Of a DNA stretch of 58,569 nucleotides, positions 1 through 9,266 are shown one piece after another. Under the pieces are notes generated by a model that made no database searches, was not told the DNA's origin, and saw only the letters and a program-made list of their open reading frames with translations. The stretch is from an uncultured Acidobacteriia bacterium (lineage in GTDB: Bacteria > Acidobacteriota > Terriglobia > Bryobacterales > Bryobacteraceae). The DNA lies in contig CAIVVT010000121.1 of assembly GCA_903909435.1 (NCBI GenBank), positions 1-58,569 on the forward strand, given 5' to 3'. The position numbers were made by a program, and so were the translations under genes. Every line of letters starts with the position of its first letter. Position 1 is the first letter of the stretch.

Positions 1-105
1 GCGAGCGATACTCTGAGTACGTTCTGTGACGCACCCGCCTCGGTCTTTCAGAGATCGGGCCGATAGACCCGCACCTTCAAATCGCAGATAAAAGGGTTGG
101 ACAGC

Positions 106-624
106 ATGGCTCCAGAGAGATCCGGGAGAGTGAATCGTCCCTGCACCGATCGTGTCCTTGTTCCCCGGGATCGTCGATCCGGTGAGGCAAAGCAATCTGT
201 CGTGCTTGTGGTTGATAACGACCCGCAGGGTCGCAAACTGGTCACTCGCCTGTTGGAGAAGGCAGGGCATTCTGTTCTCGCTGCCGCCGACGGGCACGAG
301 GGACTATTCATTTCACGCCGGTACTCCGGGCCCATCGACCTTTTGATCGCGGACGTGAGAACATCCCGGCTGGATGGCACAGATTTGTCGGCTCACCTGC
401 TCCGGGAGCGGCCTGGAATGAAGGTGATCTTCTCCATCAGCGAGCGCCTCAGCGAGTTCTTCGCAGCGGGCGGCCAACTGCCGTTCCTGACCAAACCGAT
501 CAGCGCACGCGCTCTCAGCGAAAAGGTCCAACAGGTGCTGCGCGCTTCCGATGCAACGACTCAGCCCCAATCTCCATCCGCCATGCTCAATGACCCTGGA
601 GGAAGGGACCAGCAAGCACTCTGA
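106..624 (+). CDS. Stand-alone response-regulator receiver protein
   Basis: A single CheY-like receiver domain fills most of this 172-residue protein, with no output domain. From the ATG at 106 the acidic pair is D37/D39, the phospho-acceptor is D83 (motif LLIADVRT), the switch serine is S110 and the conserved lysine is K130 (FLTKP). About 30 residues precede the domain and the last 30 look disordered. I chose ATG 106 because AAAGGG lies about 9 bases upstream; a TTG at 97 is also in frame. No histidine kinase is visible nearby, so its partner lies elsewhere. The stop is four bases from the stop of the convergent gene that follows. The receiver assignment is firm; the signal it carries is unknown. 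Confidence 0.8.
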   Translation: MAPERSGRVNRPCTDRVLVPRDRRSGEAKQSVVLVVDNDPQGRKLVTRLLEKAGHSVLAAADGHEGLFISRRYSGPIDLLIADVRTSRLDGTDLSAHLLRERPGMKVIFSISERLSEFFAAGGQLPFLTKPISARALSEKVQQVLRASDATTQPQSPSAMLNDPGGRDQQAL

Positions 625-628
625 GCGG

Positions 629-3600
629 TCACCTTCCGGGGGCTTCGATCACCAACCGGACCGGGCCCAACAGGCCTGACGGACCCGGCTTCCGATAGCG
701 CGTGGGGATGGTCTGATAGTGGTTCGTCAGCGAGCTATAGACCAACACCTCAATCCGGTTCCCGCCCGATTGGACGAATTTCGAAATGTCCACACGGTAG
801 GGCGGAGCCAGCTTGATGCCAGCCGTTTTCCCGTTGACCCGCACCTCCGCACTGGCGGAAACTTTCCCCAGATCGAGCGTCACAGTACCGCGCAACTGCT
901 CCGGGCCAAGGCGCACGGTCCGGCGGTAAAACGCTCCGCCAGAGTAGCTCGAAAGTCCCTCGATGCGGGACCAGTCGCCCGCGCCGAGCATGCCCGGACC
1001 GCAGTCGAAAGCCACCGGTTCAGGCAAAGCCGCTCCGGCATAGGATCCGCGCTCCTGCTCCAGACGAATCGCAACCGGCGCGGGTGCGGCGAGAGTCGCG
1101 GCAAGCTTGGCTGCGTATTCGAAAGACCCATCGCCACGGGCGCGCGGCGCACTGAGTGTGACAGGCTTCCCATCCACCCACACGGCCACTTTCCCCCGTG
1201 CGACAAGCGTCATCCCACGCAACCCTGGCGGCGACATTGTGCGGTACCATCCAGCCGGTTGTGTCTCCCGCGGCCGGGTGTCAAACGGGAGCAAACCAGG
1301 GCGGTTGTACCAGGCACTCGCGAGGGGGTAGTCCTGTTTCCATTCGGCGGAACTCCCGGGGTCGAGCAATGCGAAATGTCCCCGCCCGGGCTTGTCGTAG
1401 CGCAGCAACAGTGGATTCATTCCGCGCTTGAGCGAGGCGCTGCCCGCCCGCGGAAGGAGCACCGCGCCGTTGACCCAGGCGGCTGCAGGCATGTTTCCGC
1501 CGGACATCACGCGGGCTCGCATCCCGCGCGGGGCAACCACAGCGGTCCACAGATAGTAGCGGGAACCACCGTCCTCCACCGAGTATTCCGTCGTTGTGGC
1601 CCGGGTCTCCATGCGGCCCAGGCCGATGAAGTCGTCCGGGACGCCGGCTTTCAGCCCGTGGTATCCCTGATGGCCAGGATCGTTTTCGATGCCCCAGCGC
1701 ATCGAAAAGTCGTACGACTTCCATGCATACCTTTTGCCACCAATTTCTACCGGCGCGGACGGGTCGATGGTCTGCATGGCGGCGAGCCGCTGCTCCAACT
1801 TCGCCGTATCCGCTGCCGCAGGTATGGGGCCTAGCTTCCAAAACCGCGGACCATAGCCGTAGGTGGTCTGAGTCCACGCGGAATCGTCAAAGTCCGGACG
1901 GCTTGCGGCAGCGGTTGTGGAGCTCTCATCGGCATAGCGGAACCTGCGGGCCTCCGCGCCGATCAACGCCATCGTTGCCGGGAGACGGTAATCCCCAAAA
2001 CGGTTATCGAGAGCAGGCTTGAGTTCAAATTCCCACTGGCTGTCGAGGGGGATAACGGCCGTTTCAACCTGCGCCTGTCTTACCGGAGTCAAAGGCAGTC
2101 CCGGATTGAACACAATCAACTGCGCCTCCGTGCGTTCGAGCGGCATGGCCAGGGTTGTCGCCTCCGCCGACCGCTTCAAGACGGGCAGAGCTGAAGTCCC
2201 GCCCGTCCATGGATCCCAAAGTTCGACCCGGCCACTGGCGCGGAAGGTGCACTCGGTGGCCTTGGCTGCGCCGTAGACGAAGTACACATCCCGAGAGCCG
2301 GCCTTGCGGTGCAGCACCGAGGGCTGCGTTTCCGCCTTGCACGCGAAATCGCGTGGAAACGCCGCATCGATGATCGTCGCGACTTGCTCTTTCGTCCCCG
2401 GGGCCGAGCCTGAAAGCTCTTCGACCAAAGCCGCCACTTGCGGATCCCCGCCGCCCAGGCGTTCGCTCGCCTGCGGCGCCGCGCCCTCGATCAGCACGGT
2501 TCCGCCGGCCCGGTGAAACTCAACCGCCTGCTCCAAAGTCGAATGGCGTACAGCACGCATGGCGGGCAGCACCAGCACGCGGTACTCCTCGCCCGCGACC
2601 TTCAGTTTGTGGTCCTCGACGGTGGCCCGCGCCAGCGACTCGAAGTCCATGAAGTCGAAGTCGATGCCTTGCGCGTACAAATACCGTCCCAAAGTGAAGG
2701 CCGTGTCCACGGACTCCTGGCCGCCCAATCCCGCTTCCATAGCCGCTACCGGATAGACAATCGCCACATCGGCCCGGTGGCGCCCCTGACTCAGCAGGTA
2801 GGACATGCGTTCCACCGCGTGCAGGAACTGGCCCATATGCGCCCAGTACGGCATACGGAAGTGGTTGTCGGGCGGCGCCCACTCCCACCAGCCTCCGTGC
2901 GTCGAGTAGTACAGCCCGTGGAGTGTGAGCAGGTTCTGGCCTTGCGCGAAGTTGCGCCAGGTCGCGTCTACGATGTCCGCACTGGTCGTGTTCCAGCCGC
3001 TGCCGTAATAGCCCTCCAGCCAGGTCCGCTCGCGCTCGTAAAGGTGCGTGATGGAACTCGACACTTTGTTCTTGACCACGTCGGACGCCAACCCGGGCTG
3101 ATCGTTTCCCGGACCCGTCATCCAGCGCTGCGTGCGGAAATAGTCCCCGAACTCGGTCACGTCCTGGCCGCGGCCGCCGTGGTCGCAGCCGTACAACATG
3201 CCGCGGCTGTGATGCCACTCATACAGGGGCCGGAAGTAGTTCTGCTCGGAGAGTGCGACCATCACGTCGGAGTAGTCCAGCCGCACCTTCACGGCGCGCG
3301 GGCCGGTGTCTTCGAAGAGCGACGCCAGTTCGGGTTCCACATCGTACCCCTTGCGCTTGCGGAACTCGGAGGCGAAGTAGCTGTTCCACAGCCAGCCGCG
3401 AATGCCGAAGGTCAGCTCATCGGAGAAGAAGTAGTTGAGGCCCTTGCCGCTCTCCCCAGGATTGCGATCCTCGAAGCGTTGGAAGAACTTCTCGATCATC
3501 TGCTTGCCGCTGAGCGGGTGCATGGGGTCGAGCGAGACCGGGACGTCCTGTGCATAAACGGCGAGTATGCGCCACTGTCCCGCAGGCGCAACCCAGTGCA

Positions 3601-4252
3601 GCGACTGACCGCGAACCTGGGCCCGCAGGTCCACACCCGATCCCGCCACGATGTGGCGGTCCTCAAGCCGCAGCGCCGTGATGCCAAGGGGAACCTTCGT
3701 GATCTCCCACGAACACTCGCCGGAACAATCGTGCGACATGCTGGCGAGCGCCGCTCCGTGGACTTCCGGGTGGTCCTTGAGGATCTCGTCGATATACCAG
3801 CCGTTCCCGGCCCAACCCAGGGTGTAATCGCTGAGGCTCGCAGCCATTCCTCGCTGCTTCGCCTGTTTGAGAAACCAACCGAACAGGTCCCACCATTGGC
3901 TGGAGAACAGCGGCGGCTCGCTGGCGAAAGTGAGCCCCCAGGACAGGCCGCCTGTGTCGCTATGCGCGTAGTTCACCTGCAGCGCCGTGACGCCCTTGTC
4001 TTTCAACTGGTCCAACTGCCAGCTCAGCCGTTCCCTGGTCAGTGGATCGCCCAGCCACCAATAGAACGCAACTTCGCCGTAGCCCGGCGGCGGATTTTGA
4101 AACCCCGGCAACACGTCCAAATCGGCGGCACGGCTGGGATAGCCGGGAGGCAGGTCTCCGGCGCGTGCCATGGTGCACGCGGCCAGTGTCAGCAACATCG
4201 CCGCGAGGAGCGAGGGGCCCGGACGCAGGCGTGTTTGGGTCGTGTCAGTCAT
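629..4252 (-). CDS. Secreted GH106-like alpha-L-rhamnosidase
   Basis: A 1207-residue exported protein of the GH106 type (Glyco_hydro_106), a family that removes alpha-L-rhamnose from plant polysaccharides such as pectin rhamnogalacturonan. It starts with an arginine-containing hydrophobic signal. LAAC ending at C26 fits a lipobox, so it may be an outer-membrane lipoprotein; signal peptidase I cleavage after ARA is the alternative. The N-terminal half is the (beta/alpha)8 catalytic region (for example FYWWLGDP near residue 63 and YTLGWAGNGW near 143). The last 120 residues form a GH2-like jelly-roll domain (VRVNGKTAG, NRIEVLVY). The length is usual for the family. The TIM-barrel gene just upstream on the same strand may be co-transcribed. 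The family call is good, but substrate specificity is inferred only. Confidence 0.8.
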   Translation of the reverse strand: MTDTTQTRLRPGPSLLAAMLLTLAACTMARAGDLPPGYPSRAADLDVLPGFQNPPPGYGEVAFYWWLGDPLTRERLSWQLDQLKDKGVTALQVNYAHSDTGGLSWGLTFASEPPLFSSQWWDLFGWFLKQAKQRGMAASLSDYTLGWAGNGWYIDEILKDHPEVHGAALASMSHDCSGECSWEITKVPLGITALRLEDRHIVAGSGVDLRAQVRGQSLHWVAPAGQWRILAVYAQDVPVSLDPMHPLSGKQMIEKFFQRFEDRNPGESGKGLNYFFSDELTFGIRGWLWNSYFASEFRKRKGYDVEPELASLFEDTGPRAVKVRLDYSDVMVALSEQNYFRPLYEWHHSRGMLYGCDHGGRGQDVTEFGDYFRTQRWMTGPGNDQPGLASDVVKNKVSSSITHLYERERTWLEGYYGSGWNTTSADIVDATWRNFAQGQNLLTLHGLYYSTHGGWWEWAPPDNHFRMPYWAHMGQFLHAVERMSYLLSQGRHRADVAIVYPVAAMEAGLGGQESVDTAFTLGRYLYAQGIDFDFMDFESLARATVEDHKLKVAGEEYRVLVLPAMRAVRHSTLEQAVEFHRAGGTVLIEGAAPQASERLGGGDPQVAALVEELSGSAPGTKEQVATIIDAAFPRDFACKAETQPSVLHRKAGSRDVYFVYGAAKATECTFRASGRVELWDPWTGGTSALPVLKRSAEATTLAMPLERTEAQLIVFNPGLPLTPVRQAQVETAVIPLDSQWEFELKPALDNRFGDYRLPATMALIGAEARRFRYADESSTTAAASRPDFDDSAWTQTTYGYGPRFWKLGPIPAAADTAKLEQRLAAMQTIDPSAPVEIGGKRYAWKSYDFSMRWGIENDPGHQGYHGLKAGVPDDFIGLGRMETRATTTEYSVEDGGSRYYLWTAVVAPRGMRARVMSGGNMPAAAWVNGAVLLPRAGSASLKRGMNPLLLRYDKPGRGHFALLDPGSSAEWKQDYPLASAWYNRPGLLPFDTRPRETQPAGWYRTMSPPGLRGMTLVARGKVAVWVDGKPVTLSAPRARGDGSFEYAAKLAATLAAPAPVAIRLEQERGSYAGAALPEPVAFDCGPGMLGAGDWSRIEGLSSYSGGAFYRRTVRLGPEQLRGTVTLDLGKVSASAEVRVNGKTAGIKLAPPYRVDISKFVQSGGNRIEVLVYSSLTNHYQTIPTRYRKPGPSGLLGPVRLVIEAPGR

Positions 4253-4318
4253 GTGGCCTCCGCAGTCTCAACCGGCTCTAGGCGTCTTGTGGTTCCTGGC
4301 TGCTGGAATCCTGCCCGT

Positions 4319-5200
4319 TCAGGCTTCGGCCCACTGCTGCTTGAGGTAGCGTAAGGCCCTGCGAAGCGCGGCTTGGGGATTGTCCGTCGCGCCCGATTCC
4401 ACAGTCAGCCAGCCCCGGTAGTTCCACTTCTTGAGAGCGTGAAATCCCGGGCGGTAGTCGAACGGAAGCGATCCGGGTTCGGTGCGTTTCGCTCCATCGG
4501 CCAAATGGACATAGCGCGTGTACTTCCCGTACCGGTCCAGCGTCGCGGCAATGTCCTGCTCTTCCATTTGCATGTGGTAGAAATCGCTCAGCAACCCCAT
4601 GCGCGGCGAGCCGGTCCGCTCGATGATGCTCGCCCCGTGCTGCTGCAGGTTCATGTAGTGAGTCTCTTTGCGAGTCAACGGCTCCAGCAGGAGTGTGATC
4701 CCGTTTTCTGCAGCAGCTGCGGCAAGCTGCTTCAAGCCCGAGGCCAGCAGTTCATCCTCGACCTGCTTCGGGCTCATCACGGGACTGATGTCGGTGAAGC
4801 GATCCGGCCCGAATACCGGCACCTCGATGACACAATCGGCACCCAGATCTTTCGCCATGCGCAACCGGAGCCGGTCCAGTTCAATCGCTTCGGCGCGCAA
4901 TGTGGGATCGGGGTTCAGAAGTTGAAGTGAACCCACAATCGCACTGACCGCTACCCCAGTCCCGTCGAGCGCCTTGCGGAGCGAGTCGATGGGCTGATCC
5001 AGCCATTCGGGACCGAGCTCGATGCCGTCGTAGCCCAGGTTCTTGACCAATTGCGCCCGCTCGCGAAGGGCGGTCTTGGCGAACGGGGAGCGGACGCCGA
5101 AGCGCACTCCGCCGCCGCCGTCCCCGCTTTCACCCAGCAGCGGAAGCGCCGCCAACGAAGCGAGCAGAGTTCTTCGTGAGAGTGTACCGGTGGAGTGCAT
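4319..5200 (-). CDS. Exported sugar-phosphate isomerase/epimerase-like TIM barrel
   Basis: A 293-residue AP-endonuclease-2 / xylose-isomerase-like TIM barrel. The N-terminus SRRTLLASLAALPLLG is a Tat-like signal, which is common for this family in Acidobacteriota. Family features include GYDGIELGPEW (about residues 53-63), the glutamate strand TLLLEPLTR near 175, LLSDFYHMQ near 204 and YVHLADGAKR near 235, which would place metal ligands E, D, H and E in a barrel core. It reads in the same direction as the rhamnosidase gene, with a 66-base gap. Relatives include hydroxypyruvate isomerases, inosose dehydratases and 3-keto-glycoside lyases; the sequence does not settle which. Confidence 0.75.
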   Translation of the reverse strand: MHSTGTLSRRTLLASLAALPLLGESGDGGGGVRFGVRSPFAKTALRERAQLVKNLGYDGIELGPEWLDQPIDSLRKALDGTGVAVSAIVGSLQLLNPDPTLRAEAIELDRLRLRMAKDLGADCVIEVPVFGPDRFTDISPVMSPKQVEDELLASGLKQLAAAAAENGITLLLEPLTRKETHYMNLQQHGASIIERTGSPRMGLLSDFYHMQMEEQDIAATLDRYGKYTRYVHLADGAKRTEPGSLPFDYRPGFHALKKWNYRGWLTVESGATDNPQAALRRALRYLKQQWAEA

Positions 5201-5288
5201 GGCTAGTGAGATTGAAACAAAGCGGGCGGCTTCCAGTCCACTTTATACCTGCGCCGAGTTTCCGGGAGGCCGCCCCATCACCGGCCAC

Positions 5289-6839
5289 TCAGCCGCCGTA
5301 GACCTGAAATGCGTCGATAGCCACCGGCGCTGCAGTCTTGTTCACAACCCGCAGGCGGTGTGCGCCCTGACTCAATGCAGCCGAGCGGAACACGGTGACT
5401 CCACACAGCCGCGGGAGGTTCTCGGCCGCGAGGTTCGCGGTGTGTACGAGGGCGCCATCCAAGAAGATGTCCAGCGACCCGAAGCCGGCCTTTTTGTCGG
5501 CAATGAGATCGACTCCAATCCCGCGGAAGGAAAGCTCGGCCGACGCGCCGGGTGAAGCCGTCTGGCGCACCGAGCCTAGCAAGCGAGCTTCGCTCGAGGC
5601 CGTCCACTCGCCGTTGTACACGATGCGGGGATCGCCGGAGGGAACGAGGGCCGAAGGGACAATCGGGTTTGTCTTCACGATGACGGGAATGGACCAGGCC
5701 TTGTACAGCCCGGCCGGCACGTCATCGAAGGGGCAGCCCGAGGTGAACAAGGTGAGGTGTACGTTCGTGCCCTCGGTCCGCTGAAACCTGGCACACAGGC
5801 TGGGGCCGTACATGTGCCCGGGCGAGAGGAAGCGGTCACTGTAGGAATGGACTTCGGCCCACGGTCCCCAGGGATGCGGGGCCTGGTAGAAGTCGTACCG
5901 CATCTCGTTTGGCTCGAACCACTTGACCATCTTCTCGGTGTTGTACCAGACGACCATGAGGTACAGCCCCAGCGCGGGAATGTAGCATGGCCCACTTTGC
6001 CCGTAGTGTGTGCGCTGGTCGATGATGGGCTTGGCATCGTGGATCGAGGCCGACCAATTCCTGGCGTCATTGCCGTCGCCCGCGGTGAAATACTCCCAAT
6101 CCACCGCGTTCAACGCGGGCAGTTTCTTGCGCAGTATGCGGCCCAAGATGTAGCTGTCGCCGTCGTTCCAGAAGCCGTTTGTGGAGGCGGCGTAGACGTA
6201 GCGGTCCGCGCCGTCCTGCTTCACGCTGCCGCCATTCCTCCCGTAGTGGATGAAAAAGGGTGCGCCGAACGAAGGTCCGGGCCACATGGGCTGGGCGTAG
6301 TTCTCCGCCGCGCTGCGGCTCCAGGTGCGGCCCTTGTCGATGGACTTGATCAAGCTGCTGTTGAATGCGGTCTGCCGCAGCCAGTAGTCGCCGCTGTCGG
6401 AGCCATACGCGTTGCGCGACACGAAGGCGTAGAACACCGAGTCTATGCACTCCTGCCCGCAGGCTTTCCAGGTGGCGTTGTCGGCTTCCTTCCTGTTGCT
6501 GATGCCGTACTCGTCCATGGTGTTGACCATCTGGCCCGAAAGCGCTTGCGGGCTATCTCCGGTCAGACGGTTGAAGGCCAAGTTCCGGCCCTCCTTGCCG
6601 AATCCCCGCCCGTCGCAGTTGAAGGCGTAGAGATTGTCGTCGTCGGCCCAGAACGGATCCCACGTGTCGCCGTTCGAGTCGTCCCATTTGTGAAGTTCGT
6701 TGAGGTCCAGGACGACGTCCGAAATGCGCCTGGGCTGCGTTGCGGTGCTTTCGGGCGGGGCGCTCCGTGCGCCGACGGGCACCGATGGGAGCAGGATTGC
6801 GGCGGTCTTGAGCAGGCTTCTACGTGTATGGGAGTGCAT
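5289..6839 (-). CDS. Tat-exported DUF4185-like propeller protein with C-terminal sandwich domain
   Basis: A 516-residue protein that I start at ATG 6839, because the Tat-type signal SHTRRSLLKTAAILLP begins there; the reading frame runs 23 codons further upstream without support. Residues about 45-390 resemble DUF4185 five-bladed propellers, with repeated blade motifs such as WDPFWADDDNLYAFNCDGRG and GPSFGAPFFIHYGRNGG. The last 120 residues form a beta-sandwich of carbohydrate-binding type (ELSFRGIGVDLIADKKAGFG, then AHRLRVVNKTAAPVAIDAF). Its place between a rhamnosidase region and a hexosaminidase suggests glycan binding or hydrolysis. No catalytic residues can be named and I do not claim an enzyme activity. 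Confidence 0.6.
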   Translation of the reverse strand: MHSHTRRSLLKTAAILLPSVPVGARSAPPESTATQPRRISDVVLDLNELHKWDDSNGDTWDPFWADDDNLYAFNCDGRGFGKEGRNLAFNRLTGDSPQALSGQMVNTMDEYGISNRKEADNATWKACGQECIDSVFYAFVSRNAYGSDSGDYWLRQTAFNSSLIKSIDKGRTWSRSAAENYAQPMWPGPSFGAPFFIHYGRNGGSVKQDGADRYVYAASTNGFWNDGDSYILGRILRKKLPALNAVDWEYFTAGDGNDARNWSASIHDAKPIIDQRTHYGQSGPCYIPALGLYLMVVWYNTEKMVKWFEPNEMRYDFYQAPHPWGPWAEVHSYSDRFLSPGHMYGPSLCARFQRTEGTNVHLTLFTSGCPFDDVPAGLYKAWSIPVIVKTNPIVPSALVPSGDPRIVYNGEWTASSEARLLGSVRQTASPGASAELSFRGIGVDLIADKKAGFGSLDIFLDGALVHTANLAAENLPRLCGVTVFRSAALSQGAHRLRVVNKTAAPVAIDAFQVYGG

Positions 6840-7152
6840 CACACGCGATGCTATCCCAGTTTGGCCAGCCAGGGCCGACGGGTTCATGGCCGATCCTGCG
6901 GGTGTCAATGCCGCTGAACTGCATGTGATTGAAAAGACGGAAGCTCTTTACCAGAAACTCGAAGTATTGCCGATCGATCCAGCGGAACCGCTGGAACCGG
7001 CAGGTGCCGAAGTCGAAACGGGCTGGGACTCGCATGACGTGGCGTGCCGAGCAGAAGGAAGCCCGGGAATTGGCCTTCGCACTCCCGGCGCGAAAGCGCC
7101 GACGTGGATTAGCCGCAAAGCCCTCCAAGCGGTACGATTGCGTTTGGGCCCC
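6840..7152. other. Intergenic region between divergent glycan genes
   Basis: This stretch of 313 bases separates the propeller gene (leftward) from the hexosaminidase gene (rightward) and must contain both promoters. An open frame runs through it in phase with the hexosaminidase, but it has no family resemblance and overlaps the start of the leftward gene. I see no convincing -35/-10 pair or terminator. Confidence 0.4.
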
Positions 7153-9204
7153 ATGTACTTGAATTACTTCAACCGAATCCTCCTCTTCGCGGTTATCGCG
7201 AGTCCTGTTTACTGTCAAGCCGAGTTGCCTTTGATGCCGGTGCCCGCGAAAGTGTCGCAAACCGCCGGCGGCTCTCCGCTGACGATTCAGCCCGATTTCA
7301 GCGCGTCCATCCAGGGCGCCGGCGCGGCAGACACCAGAGTCCGGGCGGGCGTGCAACGGGCGCTGGCCCGCCTGACGGCGCAAACGGGCATCCCCGTCTC
7401 CACGAAACTGGCTCCCGCGCCGGCGACTCCGACGCTGCTGGTTACGGTGGCCAGCGTGGATCATCCGGCCCCGCAGAAGCTCGGAGATCCGGAGGACTAC
7501 CGGCTGACCATTACTTCAACGCAAGCTCGGCTCGACGCCAAGACTCCGCTCGGCGCGGTGCGCGGGCTGGAGACGCTGCTCCAACTGGTTCAACCGGGCA
7601 AGAGCGGGTTTGAACTGCCGGCCGTGGGAATCGGAGATTCGCCCCGCTTCCCGTGGCGCGGACTCTCGTTCGACGTGTCCAGGCACTTCATGCCACTGAG
7701 CCTGGTGAAGCGGACGCTCGACGGAATGGCGGCAGTGAAATTGAACGTGTTGCACTGGCACCTCTCCGACGATGAGGGGTTTCGCGTGGAGAGCCTGCGG
7801 TTTCCCAAACTGCAACAACTTTCGTCCGATGGCATGTACTACACGCAGGCGGAAATTCGGGAGTTGATCGGGTACGCGCGCGAGCGCGGCATCCGCGTGA
7901 TTCCCGAGTTCGACATCCCGGGCCACTCCACGTCCTGGACAGTCGCTTATCCGGAACTGGCGAGCCGCAAGGGGACCCACGCGCTGGTTCGCGTGCCGAC
8001 CGACCGCTACGAAACGATGGACCCGACCAAGGAAAGCACCTACGTCTTCCTCGATGGGTTCATCGGCGAAATGGCGGCTTTGTTCCCCGACGAGTATTTC
8101 CACGTCGGCGGCGACGAAGTGAACCCGAAGGATTGGAAGGAAAGTCCCCAGATCCAAGCTTTCATGAAGCTGCACAAGTTCGCCGACGAGGACGCGCTTC
8201 AGGCGCATTTCACGCGGCGCTTGCAGCAGATCGTCACGAAGCACGGCAAGCGCATGGCGGGTTGGGACGAGATCCTGCGGCCGGATATCCCCAAGAGCAT
8301 CCTGATCCAGTCGTGGCGCGGTCAGAAGTCCCTGGCCGATGCAGCTAAACAAGGCTACGACGGCATCCTCTCCAACGGCTGGTACCTGGACCTGATTCAG
8401 CCGGCCTCGCAGCACTATGCCGTCGATCCGCTGAAGGGCGAGACGGCGGGCCTGACAGCCGGGGAGCGCAGGCACATCTTCGGCGGCGAGGCCACCATGT
8501 GGGAGGAGATTGCCAGCGCCGAGAACATCGACGCCAAACTATGGCCGAGACTGGCCGCGATCGCCGAACGGCTGTGGTCTCCGGAGAGCGTCACCGACGT
8601 CGATTCCATGTACGCCCGCATGGAGATCGCCAGCCGGTGGCTGGAGTCCCTCGATCTGCGGCACCGCTCCATCCTGTTGCGAATGCGCCAACGCCTGGTC
8701 GGGAGCGCATCCCCCGCGCCGCTCGAGGCCTTCGCGTCCGTGCTCGAACCCGTGAAGGAGTACACGCGCCACGAAGACAAGACGCACTCCTACGGCATCA
8801 ATACCCCGCTCAATCGACTGGTCGATTCCATTGCGCCCGAGAGCGACGCTGCGCGTGAGTTCAATAATGCCGTGGATCGCTACCTCTACACCGGGAGGGC
8901 GCAGGAGGCCGGCGCTGCACTCCAGGCGCAACTCCAACATTGGGCCGCCGGAGTGTCGCAACTACTTCCAGCGCTGCCGGGCAATGGAATCCTTCGGGAG
9001 ACGATCCCGGTGGCGCAGAGCGTGGACCAGACCTGCCAGACGGGCCTTTTGGCGCTGGCTATGTTGCGCACGGGCGGGAAGCCGGGCGCCGAATGGGCAA
9101 AGGCTAAGTTCGCAGAACTCGACGAAGCCGCCAAGCCGAAGGCGGAGATGCTGATCCAAATCGTGCCAGGTGTGAAGAAGCTGGTCGAAGCCGCCGGCCA
9201 CTAG
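7153..9204 (+). CDS. Secreted GH20 beta-N-acetylhexosaminidase
   Basis: This 683-residue enzyme removes terminal beta-N-acetylhexosamine (GlcNAc or GalNAc) from chitin-, peptidoglycan- or glycan-derived chains by substrate-assisted catalysis. I place the start at ATG 7153, directly before a signal peptide (NRILLFAVIASPVYC). Residues 25-140 are the GH20b domain, and the catalytic barrel starts near FPWRGLSFDVSRHFMP. The diagnostic motif HVGGDE gives the catalytic pair D321-E322. Other family motifs are LHWHLSDDEGFR, PEFDIPGHS, GWDEIL and GGEATMWEE. About 170 residues of helical C-terminal extension follow the barrel. It is convergent with the next gene. Confidence in the family is very high; the natural substrate is unknown. 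Confidence 0.93.
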   Translation: MYLNYFNRILLFAVIASPVYCQAELPLMPVPAKVSQTAGGSPLTIQPDFSASIQGAGAADTRVRAGVQRALARLTAQTGIPVSTKLAPAPATPTLLVTVASVDHPAPQKLGDPEDYRLTITSTQARLDAKTPLGAVRGLETLLQLVQPGKSGFELPAVGIGDSPRFPWRGLSFDVSRHFMPLSLVKRTLDGMAAVKLNVLHWHLSDDEGFRVESLRFPKLQQLSSDGMYYTQAEIRELIGYARERGIRVIPEFDIPGHSTSWTVAYPELASRKGTHALVRVPTDRYETMDPTKESTYVFLDGFIGEMAALFPDEYFHVGGDEVNPKDWKESPQIQAFMKLHKFADEDALQAHFTRRLQQIVTKHGKRMAGWDEILRPDIPKSILIQSWRGQKSLADAAKQGYDGILSNGWYLDLIQPASQHYAVDPLKGETAGLTAGERRHIFGGEATMWEEIASAENIDAKLWPRLAAIAERLWSPESVTDVDSMYARMEIASRWLESLDLRHRSILLRMRQRLVGSASPAPLEAFASVLEPVKEYTRHEDKTHSYGINTPLNRLVDSIAPESDAAREFNNAVDRYLYTGRAQEAGAALQAQLQHWAAGVSQLLPALPGNGILRETIPVAQSVDQTCQTGLLALAMLRTGGKPGAEWAKAKFAELDEAAKPKAEMLIQIVPGVKKLVEAAGH

Positions 9205-9266
9205 AGCGGCGGATCGTAAGCGATCAATTGCAGCCCGAGCAATCGTGGCGGTTGAGGAGCAGCCCT

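Noticed and set aside
2438..4354. Long rightward open frame (638 codons) opposite the rhamnosidase
   Set aside because: It is fully antisense to a well-supported gene. High GC makes long shadow frames common, and its translation has no recognisable domain.
6700..7152. N-terminal extension of the GH20 frame by 151 codons
   Set aside because: The extension overlaps the start of the divergent propeller gene, and the signal peptide begins at ATG 7153.
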